Part shown: piece by piece, positions 17,027-24,856 of the stretch
Numbering within the stretch: the stretch's first letter is position 1
Layout: every line of letters begins with the position of its first letter
Assembly (NCBI GenBank): GCA_019359245.1
Contig: JAHHHR010000080.1
Coordinates: forward strand, 1-34,077
Direction of reading: 5' to 3'
Source: Nostoc desertorum CM1-VF14
Lineage (GTDB): Bacteria; Cyanobacteriota; Cyanobacteriia; Cyanobacteriales; Nostocaceae
DNA: 34,077 bases
The notes under the pieces: generated by a model
Told to the model about the DNA's origin: nothing
Databases searched by the model: none
What the model saw: only the letters and a program-made list of their open reading frames with translations
Position numbers and translations under genes: made by a program

Positions 17027-17311
17027 ATGGATAGCATACACGCTGCAATTCTCACTAAAATTCTTACTGATAACGGGTTCACTTCTGGCACTATTGCTGA
17101 AAAATTTATCCAGTGTCGGACGCCTGGGCATGATGATTACTTACTTAGATTTAGTTGGGATAATAATTCCGAATTAGTTGGAATTGAATTATTAGACTGC
17201 TGGGCAAATTCCATAATTTCATCTTGGAAGACTTCTTCCGCCATGATCCATTTAGTTTTGAGGCAGGTACAATTTTTTGTTAAAGAGTATGAAACTATTT
17301 GGCACTCATAA
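17027..17311 (+). CDS. Small hypothetical protein
   Basis: 94 residues, MDSIHAAILTKILTDNGF at the start. Acidic, with Trp residues (FSWDNN, LLDCWANS, SSWKTSS). No membrane segment. It shows coding-like composition and a clear ATG, but only a weak purine run (TGAGGCAC) as ribosome site. I do not recognise a family. It stands alone between debris on both sides. Confidence 0.45.
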   Translation: MDSIHAAILTKILTDNGFTSGTIAEKFIQCRTPGHDDYLLRFSWDNNSELVGIELLDCWANSIISSWKTSSAMIHLVLRQVQFFVKEYETIWHS

Positions 17312-17724
17312 GCATAGTTACTAATTAAAAGACTATGAAAGCAGATACTTTGATTATTTATTTAAGCCAAGCCTTTAAATTCTTTGCGTCAGATGTAGGG
17401 TTTGCCTGATTTGGGAGGCTAGGGCGTATTTTAAAAATAGTTATAGCTTTGTTGATAGTAAATTACCATCCTACTGACTGGATTTTTGAGAAATGATTAG
17501 TGAATCCAGTAATAATATGTTGTTAGTTAATAGCAACTAACCTTACAAGTTATACATAATGACTATCGCATTCATTCTGGGATTGAAAGCACCTACAGAT
17601 AATTCTTAAAAAATCAATGTTTATTAATAATAAATATCCCTGCTGGGGGGATTGTTATGCATCAAATATTATGTATTTAATGAATTAGTACCTAATTTAA
17701 CAAGAAAATTTTTCGGTTAATTCT
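17312..17724. other. AT-rich spacer
   Basis: 413 bp without an open frame of note. Nothing supported except the hairpin that follows it. Confidence 0.35.
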
Positions 17725-17764
17725 AACCTCCGCTTCCCCGAAAACTTGAAGCGGGGGTTCTTTA
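17725..17764 (+). terminator. Strong terminator-like hairpin
   Basis: AACCTCCGCTTC (17725-17736) pairs with GAAGCGGGGGTT (17748-17759) over 12 bp with one G-T wobble, loop of 11, then CTTTATG. It is the strongest simple stem in the spacer. It may terminate transcription from the left. Similar GC-rich stems also mark the ends of IS200/IS605 elements, but no transposase or TnpB is near. Confidence 0.5.
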
Positions 17765-17803
17765 TGAGCTAGTCACAGCCAGAGATGTAACTCTCTTGAA
17801 GAA

Positions 17804-17950
17804 GGCAGGAGGCAGGAGGCAGAGGGCAGAAGGGGATTCAAACCCCTCCTGACTTGGAGCCACTGAAACGAAGTTCAGTGGGGGTCTTAAACCCAAGACC
17901 CTCCGGTCACGGGCAGGAGTTATGGGTCAGTTTTCCTCCTGCCTCCTGCC
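17804..17950. repeat. Structured element: heptamer inverted repeat enclosing three hairpins
   Basis: The outer arms are 16 bp and perfect: 17804-17819 (GGCAGGA units) and 17935-17950 (its complement). Inside are AGGGG/CCCCT (17831-17835/17843-17847), CCACTGAA/TTCAGTGG (17860-17867/17874-17881) and GGGTCTT/AAGACCC (17882-17888/17895-17901), the last two stacked with no gap. GGCAGGA-type heptamers are known short tandem repeats of Nostocales. The whole could fold as one RNA or cruciform. Open frames across it are not credible genes. Confidence 0.65.
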
Positions 17951-18184
17951 CCCTAACTCCTGCCTTCATTGATAAAAGCTATGTTTGGCGACAAGCCGCT
18001 TCTCTACGAACGCGAGCAGCGTGGCGCAGACAGACGCTACCCAGAATGCGTTTATGTACACTGTTTGAAGCTGGTATGCAACTGCTCCCAAAGCCAAAAG
18101 CACCAATCCACCCCGCGATTTCTTTTGCCGAACAGCTTCGGATAGATATGCAAGCAAGCTTGGAATAACAGGAGAGCATAAGAA
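17951..18184. other. Spacer with interspersed-repeat fragment
   Basis: Contains GCTTCTCTACGAACGCGAGC near 17998, resembling another short interspersed repeat of Nostoc genomes. Overlapping open frames on both strands (one, on the minus strand 17966-18157, has a hydrophobic stretch GLVLLALGAVAYQL) are mutually exclusive and not recognised. Possibly the remains of a membrane protein gene. Confidence 0.3.
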
Positions 18185-18565
18185 ATGCTGAAATTAACTT
18201 ACACTCAAAGCAGCTTTTATTTAGAATGTCTTACTCTGTCGCTAGAAGAATGGGTAGCCCAGCGAGTAATTTTGTCCCTGCGAGTTGGGCAAAGTTTATC
18301 CATTCAACCTAGCACCGCCTCCTTTTTGCTTCCTGCTGATTTACCAGGACTAGAAGTGCTTAAGGCTGAGGTAAAAAGAGATCACACACAGATCGTCACC
18401 CTTTGTGCCTGCGATGCCGAATATATGGAAGTCACCCTGCGAGGTTCTTGGCTATTAGATAGTTCTAAGGATGCTGTAGGTGTCTTTTTCACCACCATGA
18501 GCCATCACACTGAGTTATTTTTGCACAAACTTTGGCAGGAAGCTAGAAACTTCGGTACGGTGTAG
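18185..18565 (+). CDS. Conserved cyanobacterial hypothetical protein
   Basis: 126 residues, MLKLTYTQSSFYLECLTLSL at the N-terminus, with LEEWVAQRVILSLRVGQ, STASFLLPADLPG and FTTMSHHTELFLHKLWQEA. I recognise this as a protein type found widely in filamentous cyanobacteria with no assigned function. Soluble, with mixed alpha/beta character. ATG 18185 is four bases after a purine-rich GGAGAGCAT, a plausible ribosome site. Monocistronic. Confidence 0.75.
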   Translation: MLKLTYTQSSFYLECLTLSLEEWVAQRVILSLRVGQSLSIQPSTASFLLPADLPGLEVLKAEVKRDHTQIVTLCACDAEYMEVTLRGSWLLDSSKDAVGVFFTTMSHHTELFLHKLWQEARNFGTV

Positions 18566-18706
18566 ATAGTCCATCTGCAATAGTTTTACAGCAATATTAA
18601 CACCTTTAGAAAAGTTTCTAAAGACATTAATGTTTCGTTATTTTATCAAATTAAATTTAATAGCTAAATTAAAGCCTATATACCAAGTTTAACTTAGTTA
18701 ATTCAA

Positions 18707-18836
18707 TTAATGATACAGATAACTTAAGGATGAATAGCCAGTACCAAAGTCATCTATATGCAATCGCACTCCCATTTCTTGAAGTTGCCAAAGTCTTTCT
18801 ATATTGACTATTTTTGATAAGCGTAGTTTCGGTAAT
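18707..18836 (-). pseudogene. EAL-domain (c-di-GMP phosphodiesterase) fragment
   Basis: Minus-strand translation gives LPKLRLSKIVNIERLWQLQ, then EMGVRLHIDDFGTGYSSLSY and LYH-stop. The DDFGTGYSSL motif is the hallmark metal-binding stretch of EAL domains, and the preceding LxxLGVxLHIDD context fits. Only ~43 residues remain and the frame stops immediately after the motif, so it is a dead fragment. It occupies the spacer between two small genes. Confidence 0.75.
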
Positions 18837-18918
18837 CTTCCCCCAGCATCAGAGGTGGAAGTTTAAGAAGTTCAGTTATTTAGCAAAAAGAACTGAACTG
18901 CATTGCGTAAATATAAGA

Positions 18919-19254
18919 CTATCCAACCAAACTCTTGACACTCAAAGGAACCATATCCCCATTCCTGGTCAGCCCTAGCAACATCGGTTCTTGGGCTTGA
19001 ATTAGTTGACCTGTGAGTACACAGCGTTCTTCTTGTTGAGCTGTGGCAGCGATGCTAGCTCGAATGTCGGTTCGTGAGAATGAAGGCTTCCAATCACCTA
19101 ATTTTTGCTGAACATAATTCCAAAGGACATCTCGAATCAAAGCTTGATATCCCTGATTACCAGCTACTTCTTTGAGCTTATCTTTGAGTTCTCGCTCTAA
19201 GCGGATACTAGTAACTTCCATATCAGTGGTTGGGATGCGAGCGCTCGTATGCAT
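18919..19254 (-). CDS. Ribbon-helix-helix DNA-binding protein
   Basis: 111 residues. A longer open frame runs to 19377 but the ATG at 19254 has an AAGGAG ribosome site 7 bases upstream and starts the conserved part. Residues ~12-52 (EVTSIRLERELKDKLKEVA, then ALIRDVLWNYVQQKLG) have the beta-strand plus two-helix pattern of RHH/CopG-type proteins. The C-terminal half (SFSRTDIRASIAATAQQEER, then CVLTGQLIQAQEPMLLGL) is a separate conserved tail with a CVLTG segment. Likely an autoregulating transcription factor; no toxin gene flanks it, so an antitoxin role is not supported. Confidence 0.7.
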   Translation of the reverse strand: MHTSARIPTTDMEVTSIRLERELKDKLKEVAGNQGYQALIRDVLWNYVQQKLGDWKPSFSRTDIRASIAATAQQEERCVLTGQLIQAQEPMLLGLTRNGDMVPLSVKSLVG

Positions 19255-19666
19255 TACTATTTCTCCTTGAAGATATAGACAAGATATAGGAGTAGTATTT
19301 GATTTTTGAAAAAAATACGAGAGATTTGAAAAGTTCACAACCTCTCTATCTGGCAGTCCAATGCCAATCAAGCCCAAGCAGAAAACCCGCCGAGGCAGTT
19401 AGCTAGCTGGGACTTTTCGCACTTATCCCCCACTTACAGTCATTCTGGCGAATGTATACTGTAGGCCGAACCAATACTTTGAGAACACATGAATAACTAT
19501 AGATGAAATCAATTTTTATTGATATACCTGAAGTTAGACAAATTCGATAATTGTTTTAAAAAATAAAAATATTAGAGAGAAACAGCCCCTTAAAATCATT
19601 CTGTTCCCTATCTGAAGAAATATTTTAAACTGCTATAAACTAATCGTCATTCATTTTTCCAGAATG
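19255..19666. other. Spacer upstream of the RHH gene
   Basis: 412 bp. Carries the RHH promoter region (leftward) but no clear boxes. No gene supported. Confidence 0.35.
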
Positions 19667-19800
19667 AATACTCTACCGAGTTATTTACATCAGTAGAGTA
19701 TATAAATTTACTATAATCATCTTTCACCAGCAATTCAGTTTATACTTTGGCAACTATTTATACCTCTGTACAAGTACTGCAAATCTTGCCTACAGCGATC
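19667..19800. repeat. Dispersed ~133-bp repeat, copy 2
   Basis: Second copy of the 13067-13199 element. Here the hairpin is perfect: ATACTCTAC (19668-19676) / GTAGAGTAT with a 16-base loop. The conserved core is TATAAATTTACTATAATCAT. It ends in TACAGCGATC, which here runs into a HIP1 site. Confidence 0.8.
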
Positions 19801-19871
19801 GCATGAAGCATTGCATGAGGGTAATCATTCCAAGACCTGCTCTCATCACTGCGGCTATCTTCTGATATCCC

Positions 19872-20103
19872 TTGACAGCATAGGTTATAGCTGGGGCAAT
19901 TTCATTAAATGATGATTTAGTCGATGCAGTGAATGAACAAAAGACTTTTGCAAGAGGTCTTGTGAAGAAGGCGATCACCATTGGTCTGGGTTGGGAATTT
20001 TGGGTGTTCTGTCTCTTTTACAGCAGGAGTTCTATCGGGGGGGGCGGCTGCCGGGGTTGGCGGCGGTGTCAGGCTGACGCTGGCGTGTCTTGAGGGGGCA
20101 ATC
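19872..20103 (+). pseudogene. Possible decayed small ORF split at a G8 tract
   Basis: A frame after TAG near 19876 reads AISLNDDLVDAVNEQKTFAR, then GLVKKAITIGLGWEFW up to the run of eight G at 20037-20044. Beyond the run the neighbouring frame is open to TGA (20101-20103) and reads GGAAAGVGGGVRLTLACLEG. Deleting one G would join them. No start codon or ribosome site is clear, and the family is unknown. The tract is a local GC-rich island. Weak call. Confidence 0.2.
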
Positions 20104-20378
20104 TGAGCCTAATTACGTTCAATCTATTTAAATACCATAACCTCAAAAACAGTCAAGAACAAAATCTACCTGAAGGTAAAGGCTGAAACAACCAGGTAAA
20201 CCATAGGCTAGAAGGGTTTGCAACTAGCATAATCGCAATTAAATGTTAGATAGATTTTAAAACGGCGATTTTAATCGCCTGCGCCTTAGCCTCATGTCTA
20301 AAGCGAAGGACTTCCACGGCATCTAAATTATTACAAGAAGATAACAGTTTTTAAAAGGTATTTTTTCTCTAGTTATTT
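20104..20378. other. Spacer upstream of the P450 gene
   Basis: 275 bp, AT-rich near the gene. The P450 promoter should lie here; no clear boxes or ribosome site (the 12 bases before the ATG are T-rich). Confidence 0.35.
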
Positions 20379-21728
20379 ATGTATACATCACAAGTTCCAC
20401 TTGGGCCTAAAGGACATTTTCTTGTTGGCAATCTCCCTGAAATCAATAGAGACGCGCTAACCTTTTTCACAGAATCCGCACGTAAGTATGGCGACATTTT
20501 CCGCTTTGATTTAGGGCCTTTTCCAGCGATGATGATTAATCATCCTGATTTGATTGGGCAAGTCTTAGTTACCCAGCAGCCCAACTTTGTCAAAAGTAAT
20601 GTTTACCGACGTGGACTTCGCTTTTTAGGCAACGGCTTACTTAATAGTGAAGGTCAGTTTTGGCAACGTCAACGCCGTTTAGTACAGCCGGCTTTTCATC
20701 TTGAGCGAATTGCAGCCTATGCTGATGTAATGGTTTCTTATACTAATCAATTAGTTGAGCAATGGCAAAATGGGGAAGTCCGTGATATTCATCAAGATAT
20801 GATGTCGTTGACAGAAAAAATAGTGTCAAAGACGCTATTTGGTTTTGATATTAGAAATGAAGTTTTTGGCGTACAGAGGGCATTGGACGCGGTAATGGAC
20901 TTTAATAACCAACTTAGCAATCAATATCTACTCCCAAGTTGGATACCTACTCCTAGTAACTTCCGATATGAACAAGCGACTAAACAACTAAATATCATAG
21001 TTTATAAGATTATTAACGAGCGACGAGAAAGCGGTAAAGATATCGGCGACTTACTCTCACTGTTACTAAAGGTACGAGATGAAGATAATGGAACTGGTAT
21101 GACGGATCGGCAAGTGCGAGATGAAGTGATGACTCTGTTTTTGGCAGGGCACGAAACAACAGCTAATGCTATGACATGGACATGGTTTTTGCTTTCACAG
21201 CATCCGCAAGTACAAGCAAAATTGCATTCTGAATTAAAAACAATATTGGGAAACCGTATACCAACTTTTTCAGATATTCATTCTTTATCCTATACGCAGA
21301 AGGTTGTTATGGAAGCAATGCGGCTGTACCCACCTGCATGGGCAATAAGTCGAGTTTCCTTGCAGAACTGTGTTCTTGGAGGATATAATATCAAAGCTGG
21401 TACAACTGTATTCATAAGTCAGTGGGTGATGCATCGAGATTCGAGATTCTTTGAAAATCCAAGTGTTTTTGAGCCAGAACGTTGGGAAAATAATTTGCAA
21501 AAAAAACTACCCACATTTGCCTACTTTCCCTTTGGTGGCGGCTCACGGATATGCATTGGTAAATCATTCGCCATGATGGAAGCGACTTTACTCTTAGCGA
21601 CTATTGCACGCTTGTGGAGTTTGAGATTACAACCAGACCATCCAGTTGTGCTTCAACCATCATTAACGTTACGCCCAAAACATGGTTTAAAAATGCAGCT
21701 AAGTAAAATTCCTGTTCTAGCTGCATAG
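20379..21728 (+). CDS. Cytochrome P450 monooxygenase
   Basis: 449-residue soluble class-type bacterial P450. The I-helix oxygen motif AGHETT is at 256-261. The K-helix ExxR is EAMR (312-315), the PERW meander at 366-369, and the haem loop FPFGGGSRICIG at 383-394 with thiolate ligand C392. It starts LGPKGHFLVGNLPEI, with no membrane anchor. It is full length. The sequence is of the fatty-acid/terpenoid-hydroxylating type seen in many Nostocales, but the subfamily and substrate cannot be assigned. No ferredoxin, reductase or terpene synthase lies next to it, so electrons must come from general cellular donors. Monocistronic. Confidence 0.95.
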   Translation: MYTSQVPLGPKGHFLVGNLPEINRDALTFFTESARKYGDIFRFDLGPFPAMMINHPDLIGQVLVTQQPNFVKSNVYRRGLRFLGNGLLNSEGQFWQRQRRLVQPAFHLERIAAYADVMVSYTNQLVEQWQNGEVRDIHQDMMSLTEKIVSKTLFGFDIRNEVFGVQRALDAVMDFNNQLSNQYLLPSWIPTPSNFRYEQATKQLNIIVYKIINERRESGKDIGDLLSLLLKVRDEDNGTGMTDRQVRDEVMTLFLAGHETTANAMTWTWFLLSQHPQVQAKLHSELKTILGNRIPTFSDIHSLSYTQKVVMEAMRLYPPAWAISRVSLQNCVLGGYNIKAGTTVFISQWVMHRDSRFFENPSVFEPERWENNLQKKLPTFAYFPFGGGSRICIGKSFAMMEATLLLATIARLWSLRLQPDHPVVLQPSLTLRPKHGLKMQLSKIPVLAA

Positions 21729-22068
21729 CAAACAAAACGAATGTTTTATTTTAGGACATATTTGGCTTATTGAGAACAAAAGCAGGGTATATTTATCCTC
21801 ATTGCAGCCAAACAATTGCATTGTTAACTTTTTGCTCATTCATCGCTTTTGTACAGTGACTTTTTATTTGTCGCAGTGCCAAATTAATGTCATTGAGGAT
21901 GTGAAGCCTGAACTCTCTAGCGTTCAACTTAGAAGCAGCGCAGAGAACTTACAGGCTATGCCAACACAAATTGTTGCAAACCTCATCAAGTAGGTAAGCG
22001 TTAGCTTGATGATAGGAATTTGTCTCAATGCCATTTAATTTGTTACCGTACAAAATTCTTGCAACTCC
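21729..22068. other. Spacer 3' of the P450 gene
   Basis: 340 bp. A short AAAAC-gaat-GTTTT stem lies just after the P450 stop and may weakly terminate. Open frames 21802-21993 (plus) and 21949-22194 (minus) have no recognisable content and are not called. Confidence 0.3.
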
Positions 22069-22083
22069 GAAAATAAACACGTC

Positions 22084-22287
22084 ATGATTAAAGGGATTAA
22101 ATCCCCCTATGACGGAAATACAGCCTACTGGAGTGAACGTAATAGTAAGCTCTACGATGGCGAAACTTCTATTGCCCTTAAGAAGCAAAACCATAGATGT
22201 GCTTCCTGCGGCTTAAAGTTCATCGATGAGGAACGGGTTCACCTACACCACATCGACGGAAATCATGCCAACTGGAAGAAAAATAAT
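22084..22287 (+). pseudogene. C-terminal HNH part of a group II intron maturase
   Basis: Reads MIKGIKSPYDGNTAYWSERN, SKLYDGETSIALKKQNHRC, then CxxC (CASC) and VHLHHIDGNHANWKKNNL. 'KG-x-x-SPYDG...YW' followed by the zinc-binding HNH endonuclease is the C-terminus of cyanobacterial group II intron-encoded proteins. The reverse transcriptase and X domains are missing upstream (a few in-frame residues, ENKHV, precede the ATG). The end is cut at 22287 by the left inverted repeat of the IS5-like element, and the intron's 3' ribozyme domains are absent on the other side. Confidence 0.8.
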
Positions 22288-22293
22288 CTGAAC

Positions 22294-23138
22294 CTATCCC
22301 ACTAATAAAATTCTTTGAATCCAAATATGAATAGTAGCAAGATCAAGAAATGCATCAAAATATACTTTTCGGCGTTCCCAACGAACAACTAAACGACGGT
22401 ATTTACGTTGATACCAAGCAAAACAACGTTCTTGCTGGTATCTTGTCACAGATATTTTGATCGGTCTACCTTTATTTTTCTTAGTTTTCCAAACTCTTTT
22501 TGGTATTTGGGGTCGAATTCCTCGTTTGCGTAGACTTGCACGTTGTTGTTTCGAGTCATACCCCTTATCGGCAGCCAGCACTCTAAGTCGTTTACGTGGT
22601 CTACCGCGTTTTAAAGTTTTTAATTTTACTTTATCTAGTAAAGGTAATACCTGTTCCCTCTCGTTGCCGTTAGCTGGAGTTGTCGAGTTAGACAGGGGCA
22701 TTCCATTACCCTCAGTAAGTGTGTGGATAAGAATACCTTTTCCTTTGCCACCATACGCAATTTCTTCACCTCCTCCTTTCCCAGGGGGAAAAAGAGCCAT
22801 CTACAGCCCCAAAATCCCAGTTTATCAGTCCTTTCTCATTAGCGTAGGCGCAGCCCGCCGCAGGCATCGCTAATATACGTGCTTGTATGTATTCAAATGT
22901 TCCATCCTCACGCCATCGCTTTAACCATCGATGGGATGAACTTTTCGATGTCCATATATCACCATGTGGTAAGTCACACCATCGGCACCCTGTAATCAGA
23001 ATGTACAACAGACTATTTAATACATGACGATATGGTGCATGAGGCATTCCTTTGCCACGTTTGGATACCTCCTCAGAAAAGATATCTTCAAACAACTTCC
23101 ATTTCTTCGTCACTCAGTCCTTCAAAACGTCCAGCCAT
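22294..23138 (-). pseudogene. IS5-like DDE transposase with three lesions
   Basis: The start MAGRFEGLSDEE is ATG 23138. One extra A near 23099-23105 throws it out of frame; removing it gives SDEEWKLFEDIFSEEVSKRG. The frame then runs through HAPYRHVLNSLLYILITGCR and WASK-like WTSKSSSHRWLKRWR to VDGSFSP. At 22775-22785 the frame changes again: TCCCCC-T-GGGAAA must skip T to give SPGKGGGEEIAYGGKGKG. The rest carries ADKGYDSKQ and ends in IWIQRILLVG. Between them, RILA-MPAAGCAYA-NEKGL contains nine extra residues from a short repeat. The second shift could be a programmed one as in other two-frame IS5 elements; the first looks like damage. Confidence 0.82.
22842..22870. repeat. Short interspersed repeat inserted in the transposase gene
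   Basis: GCGATGCCTGCGGCGGGCTG-type sequence (minus strand) encoding MPAAGCAYA in frame. This GC-rich string is a familiar interspersed repeat in Nostoc-type genomes. It interrupts RILA/NEKGL, which is contiguous in related transposases as I know them. Confidence 0.6.
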
Positions 23139-23205
23139 AAAGTGATACACCTCTCTCAGATGGAAAGTAGATTATCACATTTTCATATTAGTGGGACAGG
23201 TTCAG

Positions 23206-24320
23206 GAAATCACCTCAGCAAATGGATATTTGGATTTCCTGACTATCCACAGCAATGGACAAAGCGAAGTGAACACACTCTGTTCCACAAAGCTGGTGTC
23301 CAAACTTTGGAAATTTCTATTTCCGACCGACCGCATCAAGATTTTCAAGAATATGTCGTTATTCTTCACGACATTACTAAACGCAAACAAGCAGAGGAAA
23401 GATTACGACAATCACAAGCACAACTACAACAAGAAGCAAAGCTGCTAGCATCCCAACTGGTGCAGAGTGAAAAAATGTCTAGTTTGGGGCAGTTAGTGGC
23501 AGGTGTAGCTCACGAAATCAATAACCCCGTGAATTTTATCTATGGTAATTTAACCCCTGCCAATCAGTACACCCAAGATTTACTTGAACTGCTGCAACTA
23601 TACCAGCAATACTATCCTAACCCAGTAACCCAAATCCAAAACCAAGCACAAGCCATAGATATTGATTTCTTAATAGAAGACCTACCAAAGTTACTAGCTT
23701 CTATGAGAATTGGTGCTGAAAGAATTACAGAAATTGTACAATCTTTACGTAACTTTTCCCGTCTAGATCAGGCGGAGATGAAGGCGGTAAACATTCACGA
23801 GGGTATTGATAATACCTTGATGCTCCTAGAGCATCGCCTCAAAGCTACAGCTAATTATCCAGCAATTAAACTCATCAAAGAATACAGCAATTTACCGTTG
23901 GTAGAATGTTACCCTGGACAACTCAATCAGGTGTTTATGAATATTCTTGCAAATGCAATCGATGCTTTAGAAGAATCGATAGTCGATGAAAAAACTACTA
24001 ATATTCCCCAGATTTGCATTTGTACTAGTTTCATTCCTGACCAGCAGTTAGTAATTATTTCTATTGCTGATAATGGTTGTGGTATCCCGGAAAATATTCA
24101 AAACCAACTTTTTGACCCCTTTTTTACCACAAAACCAGTCGGGAAAGGCACAGGCTTAGGCTTATCTATTAGTTACCAAATAATTACTCAAAAACATCAG
24201 GGAACATTAGAATGTATTTCCTCTCCTAAGAAAGGTACAGAATTTATAATTACAATTCCCCTAATCCCTGTTTTGTCACTTTCGGAAAACAATAATCAAA
24301 GCCAAACTCTGAAACTTTGA
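23206..24320 (+). pseudogene. PAS histidine kinase, N-terminus removed by the IS
   Basis: The open frame continues from inside the IS, but genuine sequence begins at 23206. The tail of a PAS domain (LEISISDRPHQDFQEYVVIL then HDITKRKQAEERL) is followed by a coiled coil and HisKA MSSLGQLVAGVAHEINNPVN. The HATPase N-box is QVFMNILANAIDAL, then DNGCGI and GKGTGLGLSI, with a complete C-terminus. The kinase core is intact but the sensory half and native promoter are gone. An in-frame read-through from IS sequence to the core is open, so expression from the IS side is possible. Close paralogue of the kinases at 24857 and 28188. Confidence 0.85.
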
Positions 24321-24856
24321 TTTGATAAAGTTTTGAGCTTTTCTTTTCTAACAGAAACTAAAATTTATAGCCAAAAACTGAAAAATAAGACTTTCAAGGG
24401 CTTTCAGACTTTGGCTTCTCCAATTGGAGTGATGTTTGTTGAGATATTTTTAATTAACGATCACCAGATAATGCTTTCTATAAGAAAATGATTACCTCTG
24501 ACTATTTTAATGTCACAAAGTTGAAATTAAAATTAATATAATTCTTAATTATTCCACAAAATATTTATGCAAGAGTTCTTAGATATCCACTTTTGGTATT
24601 GTCGCTAATCGAGAAATGTCACGTATGGCAACTAGAACACCGATTCACTAATCCCCAAAACTAGGTTTTTGTTCTCAGAAAGCCCAGATTTTCGTTGGAG
24701 TATATTAAGTCTTTTGACTACTACTGCTATACGCACTCCAGTACTTTACACCCGTAGTCTTACTGAGTCAATTACACTGCAATTTTCCAGCAGAATTTTA
24801 ATTTTGAAGCAAAACAAGGGAACTCTAGGTAAGAGTTGATTATTGTTGCGTCTAGT
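24321..24856. other. Spacer between two paralogous kinases
   Basis: No gene. 24708-24733 is the stretch duplicated in the GAF fragment at 16668. A symmetric hairpin at 24370-24415 (separate entry) may end the first kinase transcript. The rest is AT-rich without recognisable sites. Confidence 0.4.
24370..24415 (+). terminator. Possible terminator hairpin
   Basis: GCCAAA-aa-CTGAAA (24370-24383) pairs with TTTCAG-ac-TTTGGC (24402-24415): two 6-bp helices separated by a symmetric 2x2 internal loop. It lies 50 bases after the kinase stop. Only a weak T-run follows. Confidence 0.4.

Larger units (their letters stand above)
22288..23205 (-). mobile_element. IS5-like insertion sequence, 918 bp
   Basis: Terminal inverted repeats are CTGAACCTATCCCACTAATA (22288-22307) and its complement at 23186-23205, 19 of 20 matching. 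The transposase runs leftward and fills the element. No target duplication is visible: left flank belongs to a group II intron protein and right flank to a histidine kinase, so flanking DNA was lost or rearranged after insertion. The exact ends may differ by a few bases. Confidence 0.85.

Noticed and set aside
17831..17901. tRNA-like look: GGATTCAAACCCC resembles a T-loop, followed by two stem-loops
   Set aside because: No acceptor stem, anticodon arm or correct spacing; the hairpins abut in a way no tRNA does.
17854..18179. Overlapping open frames on both strands, one with a membrane-like stretch
   Set aside because: Mutually exclusive frames with no ribosome site, crossing known repeat sequence; no family recognised.
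18919..19254. Antitoxin of a toxin-antitoxin pair
   Set aside because: The RHH protein has no adjacent small toxin gene on either side.
19790..19981. 63-residue minus-strand open frame (MVIAFFTRPLAKVFC...)
   Set aside because: It overlaps the end of the dispersed repeat and is antisense to another weak frame; no ribosome site or family evidence.
20037..20067. G-quadruplex element upstream of the P450 gene
   Set aside because: G-runs are dense but uneven; over 300 bp from the gene and better explained as part of a decayed GC-rich open frame.
22457..22873. 138-residue open frame on the plus strand inside the IS
   Set aside because: Antisense to the IS5-like transposase, which has clear family sequence.
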